Positions 24,278 to 33,820 of a stretch of 64,000 nt of DNA are shown piece after piece; the first letter of the stretch is position 1, and every line of letters begins with the position of its first letter. The notes below the pieces were generated by a model. That model was not told the DNA's origin and did not search any database. It saw nothing but the letters and a program-made list of their open reading frames with translations. The translations under genes were made by a program, and so were the position numbers. The DNA comes from an uncultured Collinsella sp. (GTDB taxonomy: Bacteria > Actinomycetota > Coriobacteriia > Coriobacteriales > Coriobacteriaceae): positions 20,251 to 84,250 of the forward strand of contig CAKTWK010000006.1 in assembly GCA_934630735.1 (NCBI GenBank), in the 5' to 3' direction.

Positions 24278-24847
24278 CTAGACCAAATCATCGGACTGGG
24301 ACTGCAAAAGCGCCCCATAGCGCCAGAAGATCGACAAAGCGAAAGCGACCATCATTGCAATGATAGATCCCACATCCAACGTGATGCCTGAGTCACCAAT
24401 CTGAAGGAGAGCGGAATTCATACGACAGCTCAACATACAATTGCCCATCATTACTTTTAAATCGCTGCCAATCTGTAGAGAGCCCATCACGGCATTAATT
24501 GCAAATAGGCAAGCAATAACGGCAATCATCCGTGCATGTCGAATAGTAAAAGGCGATTGACGACGAGCGACATCGAAGCTGATGCTTAACAATGTAAACT
24601 CCCCTGCAAGGAGCAAAACCGCCCATAGCGCCAAGTTTGGAAGCGCGATGCTGCCGCCCTCACCAAGCTCAACGACCCCTTCGATTACCACTGCGCCATT
24701 CAAAATACTTTGGCATGCAACAACAAGTGCCGAACCAAAGACGGCGATAGTGGCGATGGCAATAAGTACCAACACGGCACAAAGAACCATTCCGATTTTT
24801 CTCATGTTATCGAACGACATCTCAATTCTTTGAGCGCTATTCGCCAT
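24278..24847 (-). CDS. DUF2975-like four-span membrane protein
   Basis: 189 residues with four hydrophobic spans (about 17-40, 68-88, 104-125, 155-175). The sequence PFTIRHARMIAVIACLFAINAVMG is the conserved piece of DUF2975 proteins. Function is unknown; the pairing with a YozG-like regulator is widespread and suggests a sensor-regulator unit (inference). The ATG at 24847 follows AAGGAG with 5 nt spacing; earlier in-frame ATGs lack this. Confidence 0.72.
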   Translation of the reverse strand: MANSAQRIEMSFDNMRKIGMVLCAVLVLIAIATIAVFGSALVVACQSILNGAVVIEGVVELGEGGSIALPNLALWAVLLLAGEFTLLSISFDVARRQSPFTIRHARMIAVIACLFAINAVMGSLQIGSDLKVMMGNCMLSCRMNSALLQIGDSGITLDVGSIIAMMVAFALSIFWRYGALLQSQSDDLV

Positions 24848-24918
24848 AGTAACTCCTTTTGCCATCCAGCAGTACTTTTTCAATTATTTTATCGTTACTG
24901 GAAACTCTTCTCCACAAG

Positions 24919-24948
24919 AAAAGGGCGCCCCTCATCGGGAACGCCCCC
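24919..24948 (-). terminator. Terminator of clpC
   Basis: On the minus strand GGGCGTTCCC pairs with GGGGCGCCC and is followed by TTTTCTT. Confidence 0.75.
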
Positions 24949-24973
24949 CATCATGCAAGGTTATATTCAATCC

Positions 24974-27616
24974 CTACAGCGCGCCGGAACCGGCTTGCAT
25001 CATGCCGCCGGGGCCCGAGGTCACACCGCTGCTCACAGGCGCGGCGTTTCCGGTGTGCGGTGCCGCCGGGGCGATATCACCACCGAGTGTGCCCGCCGGA
25101 CGCGGTGCCGGGATCTCGCCCGTGCCATGGCTAAAGACGAACTTGCCGTCGGCCACGTCGCACAGGACGGTATCGCCACAGCCCCACTCGCCGGCCAGCA
25201 GCTCCTCGGACAACGGGTCCTCGATGAGCTTTTGGATGGCACGGCGCAGCGGACGCGCGCCATTGGTAAGGTCAGTACCCTCCGCCACGATCTTGTCATA
25301 GGCCGCATCAGTGAGCTTGATGTTCATGCCGTTGGCGATCAGACGCTGACGCAGGTCGTCCACCAGCAGATGCGCGATCTTGGTCAGATTCTCGCCCGAA
25401 AGCTTCTGGAACACCACGATGTCGTCGATACGGTTGAGCAGCTCGGGACGGAACAGGCGCTTGAGCTCGCCCATCGCACGACCCTTGATTTCGCTCGAGG
25501 TAAGACCCTGCTCTCCCGTGGTACCAAAGCCCACACTCGCATCCTGCGCGATCTCGCGGGCGCCCACGTTTGACGTCATGATGATCACGGTGTTGCGGAA
25601 GTCGACCGTCTTGCCCTGGCTATCGGTCAGACGACCCTCTTCCAGCACCTGCAGCAGGATGTTGAAGATATCGGGGTGCGCCTTCTCGATCTCGTCGAAC
25701 AGCACGACCGAGTACGGGTGGCGACGAACGGCCTTGGTGAGCTGGCCGCCCTCGTCGTGACCGACGTAACCCGGAGGGCTGCCGATGAGCTTGGAGACCT
25801 CGAACTCGCTACCGAACTCGGACATGTCGAAGCTGATGAGTGCGTCCTTGCTGCCAAAGAGGTACTCGGCGAGCGTCTTGGCGAGCTCGGTCTTGCCCGT
25901 GCCGGTGGGACCCAGGAAGATAAAGCTGCCGCCGGGGCGACGCGGATCCTTGAGCGGCGAGCGGCTGCGGCGCACGGCCTTTGCAACTGCCTCGACAGCC
26001 TCATCCTGACCGATGATACGTGTCTTGAGCACGCTTTCGGCCTGCAGCAGGCGACGGCTCTCGCTCTCGGTAAGCGAGGACACCGGCACGCCCGAGGTCA
26101 CGGACACGATATCGGCGATCTGGGAGACATCGATGGTGAGCGGGCTGGCGTCGAGCTCGGCCGTCCAGGCAGCCTTGGCCTCGGCGAGTTCAATCTCGGC
26201 AGCCTTCTGCTGCTCGGTGATCTCGGCAGCCTTGTTCATGTCGTCGCTCTCGGTGGCCTCCTGCGCAGCGGCCTTGAGCTCCTCGATGCGATGCTCGGCC
26301 TCGCGCACCGGCTCGGGTGCGCGATTCGCGGCGATGCGAGCGCGGGCACCGGCCTCGTCAATGAGGTCGATGGCCTTATCGGGCAGGAAGCGATCCTGGA
26401 TGTAGCGGTTGGAAAGGTTCGCGGCGGCCTCGATAGCACCCTGCGTATAGCGCACATGGTGGTGCTCCTCGTAGCGCGGCTTGAGCGCGGTCAGGATCTT
26501 GACCGTGTCCTCGACGCTCGGCTCCTCGACATCGATAGTCTGGAAGCGACGCTCAAAGGCCGGGTCCTTGGTGAGGTACTTGCGGAATTCCTCGGCCGTG
26601 GTGGCGCCGATAATCTGGAAGGCACCGCGCGCGAGCACAGGCTTGAGCATGGAGCTCGCGTCGATGGAACCCTCGGCAGAACCGGCACCGATGATGGTGT
26701 GCATCTCATCGATAAACAAGATGACGTCGTCGGCCTCGGTTGCCTCCTGGATCACGTTCTTGAGGCGCTCCTCGAACTCACCGCGATACTTGGCGCCCGC
26801 AACGAGACCCGGCAGGTCGAGCGTCCAGATATTCTGGTTCATGAGGTTCTCGGGCACGTTGCCGGCAGCAATCTGTTGCGCCAGTCCCTCGACGATGGCC
26901 GTTTTGCCCACGCCGGGATCGCCCAGGATAAGAGGGTTGTTCTTGGTGCGGCGCGAAAGGATCTCCATCATACGCTGGACTTCCTTTTCGCGGCCGATCA
27001 CCGGATCGAGTTCGCCGTCGCGCGCCTTCTGCGTAAGGTTGGTCGCGAACTGCTTAAGTGTATCGGTGCCGCTCCCCTTTTGCTGGGAGGCATCCGAGCC
27101 GCTAAAGAACGGCAGGCCCGTACCGGGACGACCAGCACCGGCGCCAGCGAGCGGGCGCTTCTTATCCTGGTCCTTGGCGGTGAGTTTCTCGATAGCCTTT
27201 TTGATGGAGGCGGACGACACACCCAGGCGCATGAGGATGTCCATGGCCATGCCGTTGCCCTCTTCGACGATGCCGATCAGCAAGTGCTCGGTCGACACGT
27301 AGGTCTGGTTGTTTTCACGCGCCACGCGGAATGAACGCTCCATCACGCTAATGACGAGCGGCGTAAAGGCGAGCTTGGCCGCCTCGGTCTCCTCACTGGG
27401 CTCGGGAACCGTGGTCTGGACCTCTTTAAGAGTATCCATGATGTCGTCGTAGGAGATATCGAGCGAACGCAGTGCCTCGGCGGCAATGCCCTCGTCCTCC
27501 TTGGCGAGTGCGAGCAGCAGGTGCTCGGTACCCACCTTATTTGAGTGAAGATCGAGCGCTTCTTGCTTGGCCATGGACATGACCTTGCGCGCGCGATCGG
27601 TAAAACGGTCTAACAT
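24974..27616 (-). CDS. clpC: AAA+ unfoldase ClpC
   Basis: 880 residues. Double Clp N-terminal repeats (about 1-145); first AAA module with [14 protein letters not shown] (about 207) and [13 protein letters not shown] (about 277); a UVR-like coiled middle region (about 400-450); second AAA module with [20 protein letters not shown] (about 550) and [14 protein letters not shown] (about 620). A Pro/Gly-rich tail of about 50 residues ends the protein. ClpC feeds substrates to Clp[13 protein letters not shown] after AGAGGA is the start. No ctsR or mcsAB genes adjoin it, unlike in Bacillus. Confidence 0.95.
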   Translation of the reverse strand: MLDRFTDRARKVMSMAKQEALDLHSNKVGTEHLLLALAKEDEGIAAEALRSLDISYDDIMDTLKEVQTTVPEPSEETEAAKLAFTPLVISVMERSFRVARENNQTYVSTEHLLIGIVEEGNGMAMDILMRLGVSSASIKKAIEKLTAKDQDKKRPLAGAGAGRPGTGLPFFSGSDASQQKGSGTDTLKQFATNLTQKARDGELDPVIGREKEVQRMMEILSRRTKNNPLILGDPGVGKTAIVEGLAQQIAAGNVPENLMNQNIWTLDLPGLVAGAKYRGEFEERLKNVIQEATEADDVILFIDEMHTIIGAGSAEGSIDASSMLKPVLARGAFQIIGATTAEEFRKYLTKDPAFERRFQTIDVEEPSVEDTVKILTALKPRYEEHHHVRYTQGAIEAAANLSNRYIQDRFLPDKAIDLIDEAGARARIAANRAPEPVREAEHRIEELKAAAQEATESDDMNKAAEITEQQKAAEIELAEAKAAWTAELDASPLTIDVSQIADIVSVTSGVPVSSLTESESRRLLQAESVLKTRIIGQDEAVEAVAKAVRRSRSPLKDPRRPGGSFIFLGPTGTGKTELAKTLAEYLFGSKDALISFDMSEFGSEFEVSKLIGSPPGYVGHDEGGQLTKAVRRHPYSVVLFDEIEKAHPDIFNILLQVLEEGRLTDSQGKTVDFRNTVIIMTSNVGAREIAQDASVGFGTTGEQGLTSSEIKGRAMGELKRLFRPELLNRIDDIVVFQKLSGENLTKIAHLLVDDLRQRLIANGMNIKLTDAAYDKIVAEGTDLTNGARPLRRAIQKLIEDPLSEELLAGEWGCGDTVLCDVADGKFVFSHGTGEIPAPRPAGTLGGDIAPAAPHTGNAAPVSSGVTSGPGGMMQAGSGAL

Positions 27617-27802
27617 GCTAGTTCCTCTTAGACGAGCTAGTTTTTTCAAACGCAAAGCGCCGCCCGCGGCAGCGCTTTGGTCTCTTTACCCATATGGAGT
27701 ATATGTTAACCGTTGGGACCTTTCCTGCCCGTAGCCGCGCGACAACGTCTACAAAAAAGGAATTGCTCGGGTCCGTTTGGCGGTTTGGTTTTGAGCTGCT
27801 GT

Positions 27803-28405
27803 CTAGCAGGCGGGCTCGGCGTCCATGCTCTCGGCAACGTCATTGACGGCATCGGCAACGGGAGCGCCCGGCATGCGCACGAGCTCCATGTGCGGCTCGG
27901 CAAAGACCGTGCCCATGGGGAAGGCGCGGCGGAAGACAAAGCGAGCAACCGGACCGGCCACCAGCAGGTTCCAGGGCAGGGCCATGATAAAGTTGCGCGG
28001 AATGTTAACGAGCCACATCATCGGCAGCAGCTGCAGGTTGGCGAGCGGGCCGCCGGGCATGTGGAACAGGCCCTCGCACACACCGTAGAGCGACATGATG
28101 ATGACCATAGGAACGACCATGCAGGAGCTGACGGCGAGCGTCATGGCAATCGGCGAGCTCTTGCCCGGCGTGACCAGGAATTTAAAGGCGAAACCCTTGG
28201 CGAGCGGGCTGGCGACAAACCAGTCGCAGCACATGGCAAAAACGTAGGCAACGGGGAAGCCGAGCCACGCGGCGGCAACAACCTCGCCGTTGATGGCCCC
28301 ATGCTGCAGGGCAACGTTGTAGATGCTCATCCAGAGCACCATGCAAAAGCACATGATAAAGGTGAACAGCAGGCTCTCTCGTTTGTTGATAGGCATAAAG
28401 GGCAT
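27803..28405 (-). CDS. DUF2798-type integral membrane protein
   Basis: 200 residues with two repeats of a two-span unit, each like DUF2798: INKRESLLFTFIMCFCMVLWMSIYNVALQHG (about 6-36) and SPIAMTLAVSSCMVVPMVIIMSLYGV (about 86-111). Function is unknown. Two ATGs are possible (28405 and 28396) after AAAGGA; spacing does not decide clearly. It is monocistronic: the gap to clpC (27617-27802) and the terminator upstream isolate it. Confidence 0.75.
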   Translation of the reverse strand: MPFMPINKRESLLFTFIMCFCMVLWMSIYNVALQHGAINGEVVAAAWLGFPVAYVFAMCCDWFVASPLAKGFAFKFLVTPGKSSPIAMTLAVSSCMVVPMVIIMSLYGVCEGLFHMPGGPLANLQLLPMMWLVNIPRNFIMALPWNLLVAGPVARFVFRRAFPMGTVFAEPHMELVRMPGAPVADAVNDVAESMDAEPAC

Positions 28406-28444
28406 GGTCCTTTCTGTGTTACGCCGCTACGCCACGCAACAAAA

Positions 28445-28491
28445 ACGGGCGGGCAAGATGGAGCTGTTGGGACTTCATCTCGCCCGCCCGT
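28445..28491 (-). terminator. Terminator downstream of the ThrE-like gene region
   Basis: ACGGGCGGGC.AGATG pairs with CATCTCGCCCGCCCGT; on the minus strand TTTTTGTTG follows. Confidence 0.85.
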
Positions 28492-28606
28492 GATACGTGC
28501 GTCTGCGACTACTTATGTGGTGGAACCAGCCTAGCACGAAAACCCCGCGCTTCGTAAGCGTTGAGTTTATGGAGATGCAGGGCACCAATAATCCCCCGAC
28601 CCCATA

Positions 28607-28710
28607 AGTTGCGGTGGAATACGGACTGTTTTGACCCTTTAAGCAGCAATTCAGTCCCTATTTCACCGCAACTCATTTGGTGCAAAGTAACCTGTCCCCC
28701 CTTGCACCAA
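28607..28710. repeat. Two adjacent hairpin repeats
   Basis: First hairpin (28607-28673): GTTGCGGTGGAATACGGACTG pairs with CAGTCCCTATTTCACCGCAAC with three mismatches. Second hairpin (28677-28710): TTGGTGCAA and TTGCACCAA enclose AGTAACCTGTCCCCCC, the CTGTCCC-loop family (copy d). Both lie directly after the ThrE-like gene. Confidence 0.8.
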
Positions 28711-30279
28711 TTAGCTGGTGTGGCGCCAGCGAGGGTCGGTGAGCGTACGCGCCACGCCCAGGCCAACGGGCAGAAACGCCACAATGAGCACTGCACGCAC
28801 AAACCAGCCGAGCATATTGACCGTGTCGAAGGTGCACATGTAATACATCGAGCGATACAGATACAAGCCCGGCACCATAATGACAATCGATGGCACCGTG
28901 AGGGCGATACGTGGGTAGGTGAGCTTGATTTCGGCTAAGCTCGCGAGCAGGCCCGATACCAGCGCACCGATAAACGCTGCTGCCTCGGGAGGCATACCTA
29001 AGCTCAGGCCCAGGAAGGGAAGCATCGTCGGCGCATCGACGAGCGTAAGGCGCAAGGTATTGGACACGGCGCCGATCAGCCCAGCTGCCGCGGCCATCTT
29101 TACCGGGCTGTTGAACATCACCGAGAAGCCGAATACGCCAACGAAGCTCATCACCACGCGCAGGAGCGTAAGGGCAAGCGGCGAAAGGCCGAGCGGGGCA
29201 AAATCATCCGGTGCCAGCCCCACACACTCGGCAACCATCCAGCCCACAAGGGTCGCCATCACAATAATCGACACGGCATACGAAAGACGCTCAATGCCGC
29301 TTCGCATATCGAGCTTAGCGATGTCGAGGCCTGCCGTAATGAGGGGAAAGCCGGGAATCACAAAGAGCATGGCGCCGATATAGCCTTCTTGGTGCGACAT
29401 TGCCCCCGGTACGACCTGGCCAAGGCCGAGCAATGCCAGCAGATACGAAACGCAAGCGAGCGCAACGCCAATCGTCAGCGCGCTAAACTGGCCAAGACCC
29501 TGCTTGAGAATATGAGAGCGAGCAAAGTTGCCAACACCAGCGCCTACGAATGCGCAGGCCATCTCGATAGGGCCGCCGCCGAGCAAAAAGACGAAGGCGC
29601 CGCAAGCACAAGCTGCCGCAAGGCCCTGTTGCCAGGGAGAGTAATCGGGTTTTGAACTCTCAACGGTCTTGAGCATCTCGTGGTATTCGTGTACCGTGAA
29701 GCGACGACCATAGGTCTCGATTTCCTTGAGGAAACTCTCCATCATCCAAATGCGATGGGTATTGACTCCCGTTGTGGGCAGGCTGACAACCTCGTTAAAG
29801 CAGTGGCCATCTTCGATGCAGGTGCACTCAAACGACAGAAGACTTAAGTCAACGTGGACGGTGACACCGAGTACGGCGGCGACGCGATTCATCGTATCGC
29901 GTACACGCCAGGCACCCGTTCCGCTCGCGAGCATAAGCATACCGGTGCGGCAGATGATGGATGACTTATCGGTGAGCGGCGCATCGACGGCAAGCTCATC
30001 GCCTGCCGTCACGATCTGGTGCCAGTCAGTTTTCATATGGAGTGCGCCGGCACGAACACCGTGGTGCATGGGGGCTCTCGAAAGCAGCGAGTCAAGGCGC
30101 GAAGACTGTGGGGGCTCCGTTGATTCGTCCTCAACCTCATCAGTCTCTTCATCGACCAGATCAAATGAGTCAAGCGATGCCGGCTCGCGACGATCGATTA
30201 GCTCCTCATCCTCATCGTCAAAGTAATTGAACTGATCGAGCATGTCCTCTTCGATTGCACGCTCGCTCGCGTCGTCCAT
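28711..30279 (-). CDS. Threonine/serine exporter family protein (ThrE-like)
   Basis: 522 residues. An acidic N-terminal tail (about 1-75) precedes a cytosolic domain (about 80-215; GMLMLASGTGAWRVRDTMNRVAAVLGV is a family hallmark) and about ten membrane spans. This is the single-chain ThrE architecture (DUF1212 plus DUF3815) that exports threonine and serine in Corynebacterium; substrate specificity is inferred. The stop lies right at a hairpin repeat. Confidence 0.85.
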   Translation of the reverse strand: MDDASERAIEEDMLDQFNYFDDEDEELIDRREPASLDSFDLVDEETDEVEDESTEPPQSSRLDSLLSRAPMHHGVRAGALHMKTDWHQIVTAGDELAVDAPLTDKSSIICRTGMLMLASGTGAWRVRDTMNRVAAVLGVTVHVDLSLLSFECTCIEDGHCFNEVVSLPTTGVNTHRIWMMESFLKEIETYGRRFTVHEYHEMLKTVESSKPDYSPWQQGLAAACACGAFVFLLGGGPIEMACAFVGAGVGNFARSHILKQGLGQFSALTIGVALACVSYLLALLGLGQVVPGAMSHQEGYIGAMLFVIPGFPLITAGLDIAKLDMRSGIERLSYAVSIIVMATLVGWMVAECVGLAPDDFAPLGLSPLALTLLRVVMSFVGVFGFSVMFNSPVKMAAAAGLIGAVSNTLRLTLVDAPTMLPFLGLSLGMPPEAAAFIGALVSGLLASLAEIKLTYPRIALTVPSIVIMVPGLYLYRSMYYMCTFDTVNMLGWFVRAVLIVAFLPVGLGVARTLTDPRWRHTS

Positions 30280-30555
30280 ATAGACGCTCCCTTCCTACCG
30301 ACTAACCCCCATCCTAGGCAGCAACGGCTAAAGGAAACATAAAAGAGACGGCTGCCATGCATAGAAGGCGCAAACCCCCAATGCGTCGGTAGATCCCCAA
30401 CGACTAGGACTGTCCCCAAGTGCCGGCAGAAAAGGAACGTCCCTAAGTGCCAACCAGGGCAACACCGCAGATAGAGGACGGACAGCGAAAGCCCGCCAGA
30501 GCGAGCAAGGTGCCTTCAAGCAAAATGGCGCCGTAGGTTGAGCATAAGTCAGCGA
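30280..30555. other. Intergenic region without a supported gene
   Basis: The only clear structure is a pair of 13-mers GTCCCCAAGTGCC (30412-30424) and GTCCCTAAGTGCC (30439-30451), 27 bp apart in direct orientation, akin to the small CTGTCCC-type intergenic repeats. Open frames here lack ribosome sites and recognisable sequence. Confidence 0.6.
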
Positions 30556-30654
30556 GCGGGCCGCATTTGAGACAAGGTGACGTGAAACGAAAGGGCGCTG
30601 ACCTTCTGGTCGCGCCCTTGAAGTTGAACGTCAGATTGTCCAAATGCGGCCCGC
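30556..30654. repeat. 99-bp imperfect palindrome after lysS
   Basis: Outer arms GCGGGCCGCATTTG (30556-30569) and CAAATGCGGCCCGC (30641-30654) pair perfectly; GACAA, TGACGT and AAGGGCGC blocks match further in, around TGACCTTCTGGTCG. It could be an inserted palindromic repeat or a structured RNA downstream of lysS. Confidence 0.85.
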
Positions 30655-30667
30655 GCAGCGTCGAGCC

Positions 30668-30694
30668 GTTACGCGGTTCGTAGAACCGCGTAAC
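30668..30694 (-). terminator. Terminator-like hairpin after lysS
   Basis: GTTACGCGGTTC.TAG.AACCGCGTAAC lies 3 nt after the lysS stop. The same stem (GTTACGCGGTTT) ends dtd at 35184-35211. A T tract is missing. Confidence 0.6.
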
Positions 30695-30697
30695 TAG

Positions 30698-32662
30698 TTA
30701 GTACATCTTTGCGCCGGCGGGGATGGAAGCGTCGAGCTGGATCAGGTTGAGGCGCTCCTCGCCCTCCTCCTCGTGGATGGCACTGATGAGCATGCCACAG
30801 CTGGGGATACCCATCATCTTACGCGGAGGCAGATTGGTGATGGCGAGCAGGGTCTTGCCGACCAAGTCCTCGGGCTCATAGTAGGCATGGATGCCGGAGA
30901 GGATGGTGCGGTCGGTACCGGTACCGTCGTCGAGCGTAAAGTTCAGCAGCTTCTTAGACTTCTTGACGGCCTCGCATGCCTTGACCTTCACGGCGCGGAA
31001 ATCGCTCTTGGAGAAGGTATCGAAGTCGACGAACTCCTCGAACAGCGGCTCAACGGCGATCTTGGAGTAATCGAGCGTGGGCTTAAGCGACGTAACGAAC
31101 GGGCTCGCGGCGTTGCCGGCTTCTGCAGCCTTGGCGGCAGCGGCACCGGACTGGAAACCCTTCTCGGGCTTCATGTGCGGGAACAGCAGGACGTCGCGGA
31201 TAGAAGCCTGGTTGGTGAGCAGCATGACCACGCGGTCGATACCAATGCCAATGCCGCCCGCGGGAGGCATACCGTACTCGAGGGCGCGCACGTAGTCCTC
31301 GTCATACTCCATGGCCTCATCGTCGCCGCCGGCCTTCTCGGCCATCTGGGCAGCAAAGCGCTCGGCCTGGTCGACCGGGTCGTTGAGCTCGGAGAACGCG
31401 TTCGCGTACTCGTGGCCGGCGATGACCAGCTCAAAGCGGTGGGTCAGACGCGGGTCGTCCTCAAAACGCTTGGCGAGCGGGCTGACCTCGATGGGGTAAT
31501 CGCACACGAAGGTCGGGTTGACGATGGTGTCCTCGCCCAGCTCATCGTAAATCTCGGCGATGATCTTGCCGGCAGTCCACTCGGGCTTGATCTCCAGGCC
31601 CTTCTCGCGCGCGGCGGCAGCAAGCTCCTCGACCGGCGTGTCGATGGTGACCTGCTTGCCGAGCACGTCGGAGACGATGTCGGTCATAGGACGGCTGGCC
31701 CACTCGCCAGAAAGGTCGATGGTCTGGCCCTGGTACTCGATGACCTCGGGGTTGCCGATGGCCTTGTTGGCAGCCTTGATGACGCCCTGGGCGAGCGCCT
31801 TCATGCCCTCGAGATCGGAGAAGGCACGGTAGGCCTCCATCGTGGTGAACTCGGGGTTGTGGGTGAGGTCCATACCCTCGTTACGGAAGATGCGGCCGAT
31901 CTCGAAGACGCGTTCAAAACCGCCGACAATGCAGCGCTTGAGGTGCAGCTCGGTAGCGATGCGCAGGTAGCATTCCTGATCGAGGGCGTTGAAGTGCGTG
32001 ATGAACGGCTTGGCCGTAGCGCCACCCTGGATGGTCTGAAGGATGGGGGTCTCGACCTCCATGTAGCCGTCGGACTCCATAAAGCGACGGAAGGTGGAGA
32101 GGATCTGCGAGCGCTTGCGGAAGGTCTCGCGAACATCGTCGTTGGCAATGAGGTCGACGTAACGCTGACGATAACGGGTCTCCTTGTCGGAGAGGCCGTG
32201 GAACTTCTCGGGCAGCGGGCGAACGGCCTTGGAGAGCAGGGTCGCGCTCTTGGGGGCGACGGAAAGCTGGCCGCGCTGGGTGCGCACGACCACGCCGGTC
32301 ACGCCCAGGATGTCGCCCAGGTCGAGGGACTTGAGCGTATTCCAGGCAGCCTCGTCCATGTCGTTGATGCGGCAGAACAGCTGAATCTCGGCAGTCGCAT
32401 CGCGCACGACGATGAACATGATCTTGCCCTGACCGCGCTTGGCGACCACACGGCCGGCGATCTTCACGACGTCCTCGGTGTCCTCGCCATCGGCAAGCTC
32501 GGCGTACTTAGCCTCGATATCGGCAACGTAGTCCTCAAGCTCAGAGTGCTCGGGATAGGGGTTCTGGCCCGCCTCGAACAGGGCGGCGCGCTTGGCCAGG
32601 CGGGTGGCGCGCTCGTCGTTGAGCGTCGATGCCTGATCGGCGGCGTTCTGGTTCTCTGCCAT
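30698..32662 (-). CDS. lysS: Lysyl-tRNA synthetase with C-terminal tRNA-binding domain
   Basis: 654 residues, about 150 longer than typical class II LysRS. The OB-fold anticodon domain covers about 60-170, and the catalytic core has motif 2 (FEIGRIFRNEGMDLTHNPEFTTMEAY, about 275) and motif 3 (GGIGIGIDRVVMLL, about 482). After an Ala-rich linker (about 510-535), residues 545-654 form an EMAP-II/Arc1p-like tRNA-binding domain (FRAVKVKACEAVKKSKKLLNFTLDDG, LPPRKMMGIPSCGMLIS), usually seen on MetRS. The extra domain should raise tRNA affinity. A terminator separates it from greA. Confidence 0.95.
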   Translation of the reverse strand: MAENQNAADQASTLNDERATRLAKRAALFEAGQNPYPEHSELEDYVADIEAKYAELADGEDTEDVVKIAGRVVAKRGQGKIMFIVVRDATAEIQLFCRINDMDEAAWNTLKSLDLGDILGVTGVVVRTQRGQLSVAPKSATLLSKAVRPLPEKFHGLSDKETRYRQRYVDLIANDDVRETFRKRSQILSTFRRFMESDGYMEVETPILQTIQGGATAKPFITHFNALDQECYLRIATELHLKRCIVGGFERVFEIGRIFRNEGMDLTHNPEFTTMEAYRAFSDLEGMKALAQGVIKAANKAIGNPEVIEYQGQTIDLSGEWASRPMTDIVSDVLGKQVTIDTPVEELAAAAREKGLEIKPEWTAGKIIAEIYDELGEDTIVNPTFVCDYPIEVSPLAKRFEDDPRLTHRFELVIAGHEYANAFSELNDPVDQAERFAAQMAEKAGGDDEAMEYDEDYVRALEYGMPPAGGIGIGIDRVVMLLTNQASIRDVLLFPHMKPEKGFQSGAAAAKAAEAGNAASPFVTSLKPTLDYSKIAVEPLFEEFVDFDTFSKSDFRAVKVKACEAVKKSKKLLNFTLDDGTGTDRTILSGIHAYYEPEDLVGKTLLAITNLPPRKMMGIPSCGMLISAIHEEEGEERLNLIQLDASIPAGAKMY

Positions 32663-32680
32663 AAGTTAGCTCCTCAAACT

Positions 32681-32716
32681 AAAACGCTCCCCAGGATTCG
32701 GTCCCAGGGAGCGAAA
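32681..32716 (-). terminator. Terminator between greA and lysS
   Basis: CGCTCCC (32685-32691) pairs with GGGAGCG (32707-32713), with TTTTAGTTT on the minus strand. It lies only 20-odd nt before the lysS start. Confidence 0.75.
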
Positions 32717-32741
32717 ACATACCTTTACGCGGGACCGTGGT

Positions 32742-33212
32742 CTAGCGTGCGATCTTGGCGATGGTGTAGACGCGAGTCTTGCCGGAAGGCGTAACGACCT
32801 CGACGGAGTCGCCCTCGCCGTGACCGATGATGGCGTGACCGACCGGAGACTCGTTGGAAATCTTGTGCTCGAGCGAGTTGGTCTCGGTGGTACCGACGAG
32901 CGTGACTTCCATGACCTCACCGTTGGGATCAATCAACGAAACGGTGGAACCGATGGAGACGGTCAGATCACCCGTGGTGGCAGCAACCTGGGCGTTGGCG
33001 AGGATGGCCTGGATCTCGGCGATACGAGCGGCGTTCTGGGCCTGCTTGTCCTTGGCGGCATCGTACTCGGAGTTCTCCGAAAGGTCGCCGAACGCGCGGG
33101 CTTCCTTGATGTCCTCGACGATCTCCTTGGCGTAATCGCCTTCACGCCAAGCGAGCTCCTCGACGAGCTTCTGGCGGCCCTCAGCGGTCAGTACGATCTG
33201 GCTTGCGTCCAT
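32742..33212 (-). CDS. greA: Transcription elongation factor GreA
   Basis: 156 residues, family length. An N-terminal coiled coil (about 10-75, with EIVEDIKEARAFGDLSENSEYDAAKDKQAQ containing the acidic tip) precedes the FKBP-like domain (VSLIDPNGEVMEVTLVGTTETN; SPVGHAIIGHGEGDSVEVVTPSG). GreA stimulates RNA cleavage by stalled RNA polymerase. Confidence 0.96.
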   Translation of the reverse strand: MDASQIVLTAEGRQKLVEELAWREGDYAKEIVEDIKEARAFGDLSENSEYDAAKDKQAQNAARIAEIQAILANAQVAATTGDLTVSIGSTVSLIDPNGEVMEVTLVGTTETNSLEHKISNESPVGHAIIGHGEGDSVEVVTPSGKTRVYTIAKIAR

Positions 33213-33260
33213 ACGGATATCTCCCCAACTATGATGTAACGATCAACTGTCAACAAAACG

Positions 33261-33294
33261 AAAAAGACCGGCTAGCCTGCGGGCAAGCCGGTCA
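33261..33294 (-). terminator. Terminator of tatA
   Basis: GACCGGCT (33266-33273) pairs with AGCCGGTC (33286-33293), with CTTTTTCGTTTT on the minus strand. Confidence 0.85.
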
Positions 33295-33318
33295 GGTGCT
33301 CACCCCAAAGGGATGGGA

Positions 33319-33594
33319 CTACTCTGCGTCCGCGTCGCCGTCCTCTGCCTTCTTTTTCTTGGCAGCAGCGAGCTTGGCCTCGAGGTCAGCGATCTCCTTG
33401 TCCTCCTCGGACTGCTCGACCACAACGTCCTCGGCCTGCTTGGTTTCGCCCTTATCGTCGCCCTCCATACCCTCGCGGATATTCTTGACGGTAGAGCCGA
33501 GGGACTTGCCGAGCTTCGGCAGGTTCTTGGGCCCGAAGATAATCAGGACAACAACGAGAATAATGATGAGCTCAGGAGCCCTCAGTCCAAACAT
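33319..33594 (-). CDS. tatA: Twin-arginine translocase subunit TatA
   Basis: 91 residues. [34 protein letters not shown] gives the single span, the FGPKNLP hinge and the amphipathic helix of TatA, followed by a charged, Lys/Glu-rich tail. It forms the Tat export pore with TatC, which is not in the window. The ATG at 33594 follows GGAGG; the open frame further upstream runs through the tRNA-Pro gene and is not coding. Confidence 0.93.
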   Translation of the reverse strand: MFGLRAPELIIILVVVLIIFGPKNLPKLGKSLGSTVKNIREGMEGDDKGETKQAEDVVVEQSEEDKEIADLEAKLAAAKKKKAEDGDADAE

Positions 33595-33667
33595 GTAGAC
33601 CTCCACAATACAGCGAGACAAGCTCGAATGAGTATACCGCGGGTGTCGCGGTATCACAACAATAGCT

Positions 33668-33696
33668 AAAAAAAGGGACCGCAAGAAGCGGTCCCT
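33668..33696 (-). terminator. Terminator of tRNA-Pro
   Basis: GGGACCGC pairs with GCGGTCCC around AAGAA; a run of T follows on the minus strand. Confidence 0.9.
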
Positions 33697-33706
33697 CCTC
33701 ATGCTC

Positions 33707-33783
33707 TGGTCGGGTTGACTGGATTTGAACCAGCGACCCCTGCGTCCCGAACGCAGTGCTCTACCAAACTGAGCCACAACCCG
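33707..33783 (-). tRNA. tRNA-Pro (CGG)
   Basis: Minus-strand cloverleaf with acceptor CGGGTTG/CAACCCG, anticodon CGG in CTGCGTTCGGGACGCAG, and an encoded CCA. Confidence 0.96.
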
Positions 33784-33820
33784 TTAGCTCGAATATAGTA
33801 ACAAAGTTTTTCGCCGCGTG

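Noticed and set aside
25676..27334. 552-codon plus-strand frame opposite clpC
   Set aside because: Shadow of the clpC coding frame with no independent evidence.
30443..30643. 66-codon minus-strand ORF downstream of lysS
   Set aside because: Most of it lies in the 99-bp palindrome; no start signal or similarity.
33595..33777. N-terminal extension of tatA
   Set aside because: It overlaps tRNA-Pro and its terminator; the ATG at 33594 has a good ribosome site and gives the standard TatA start.
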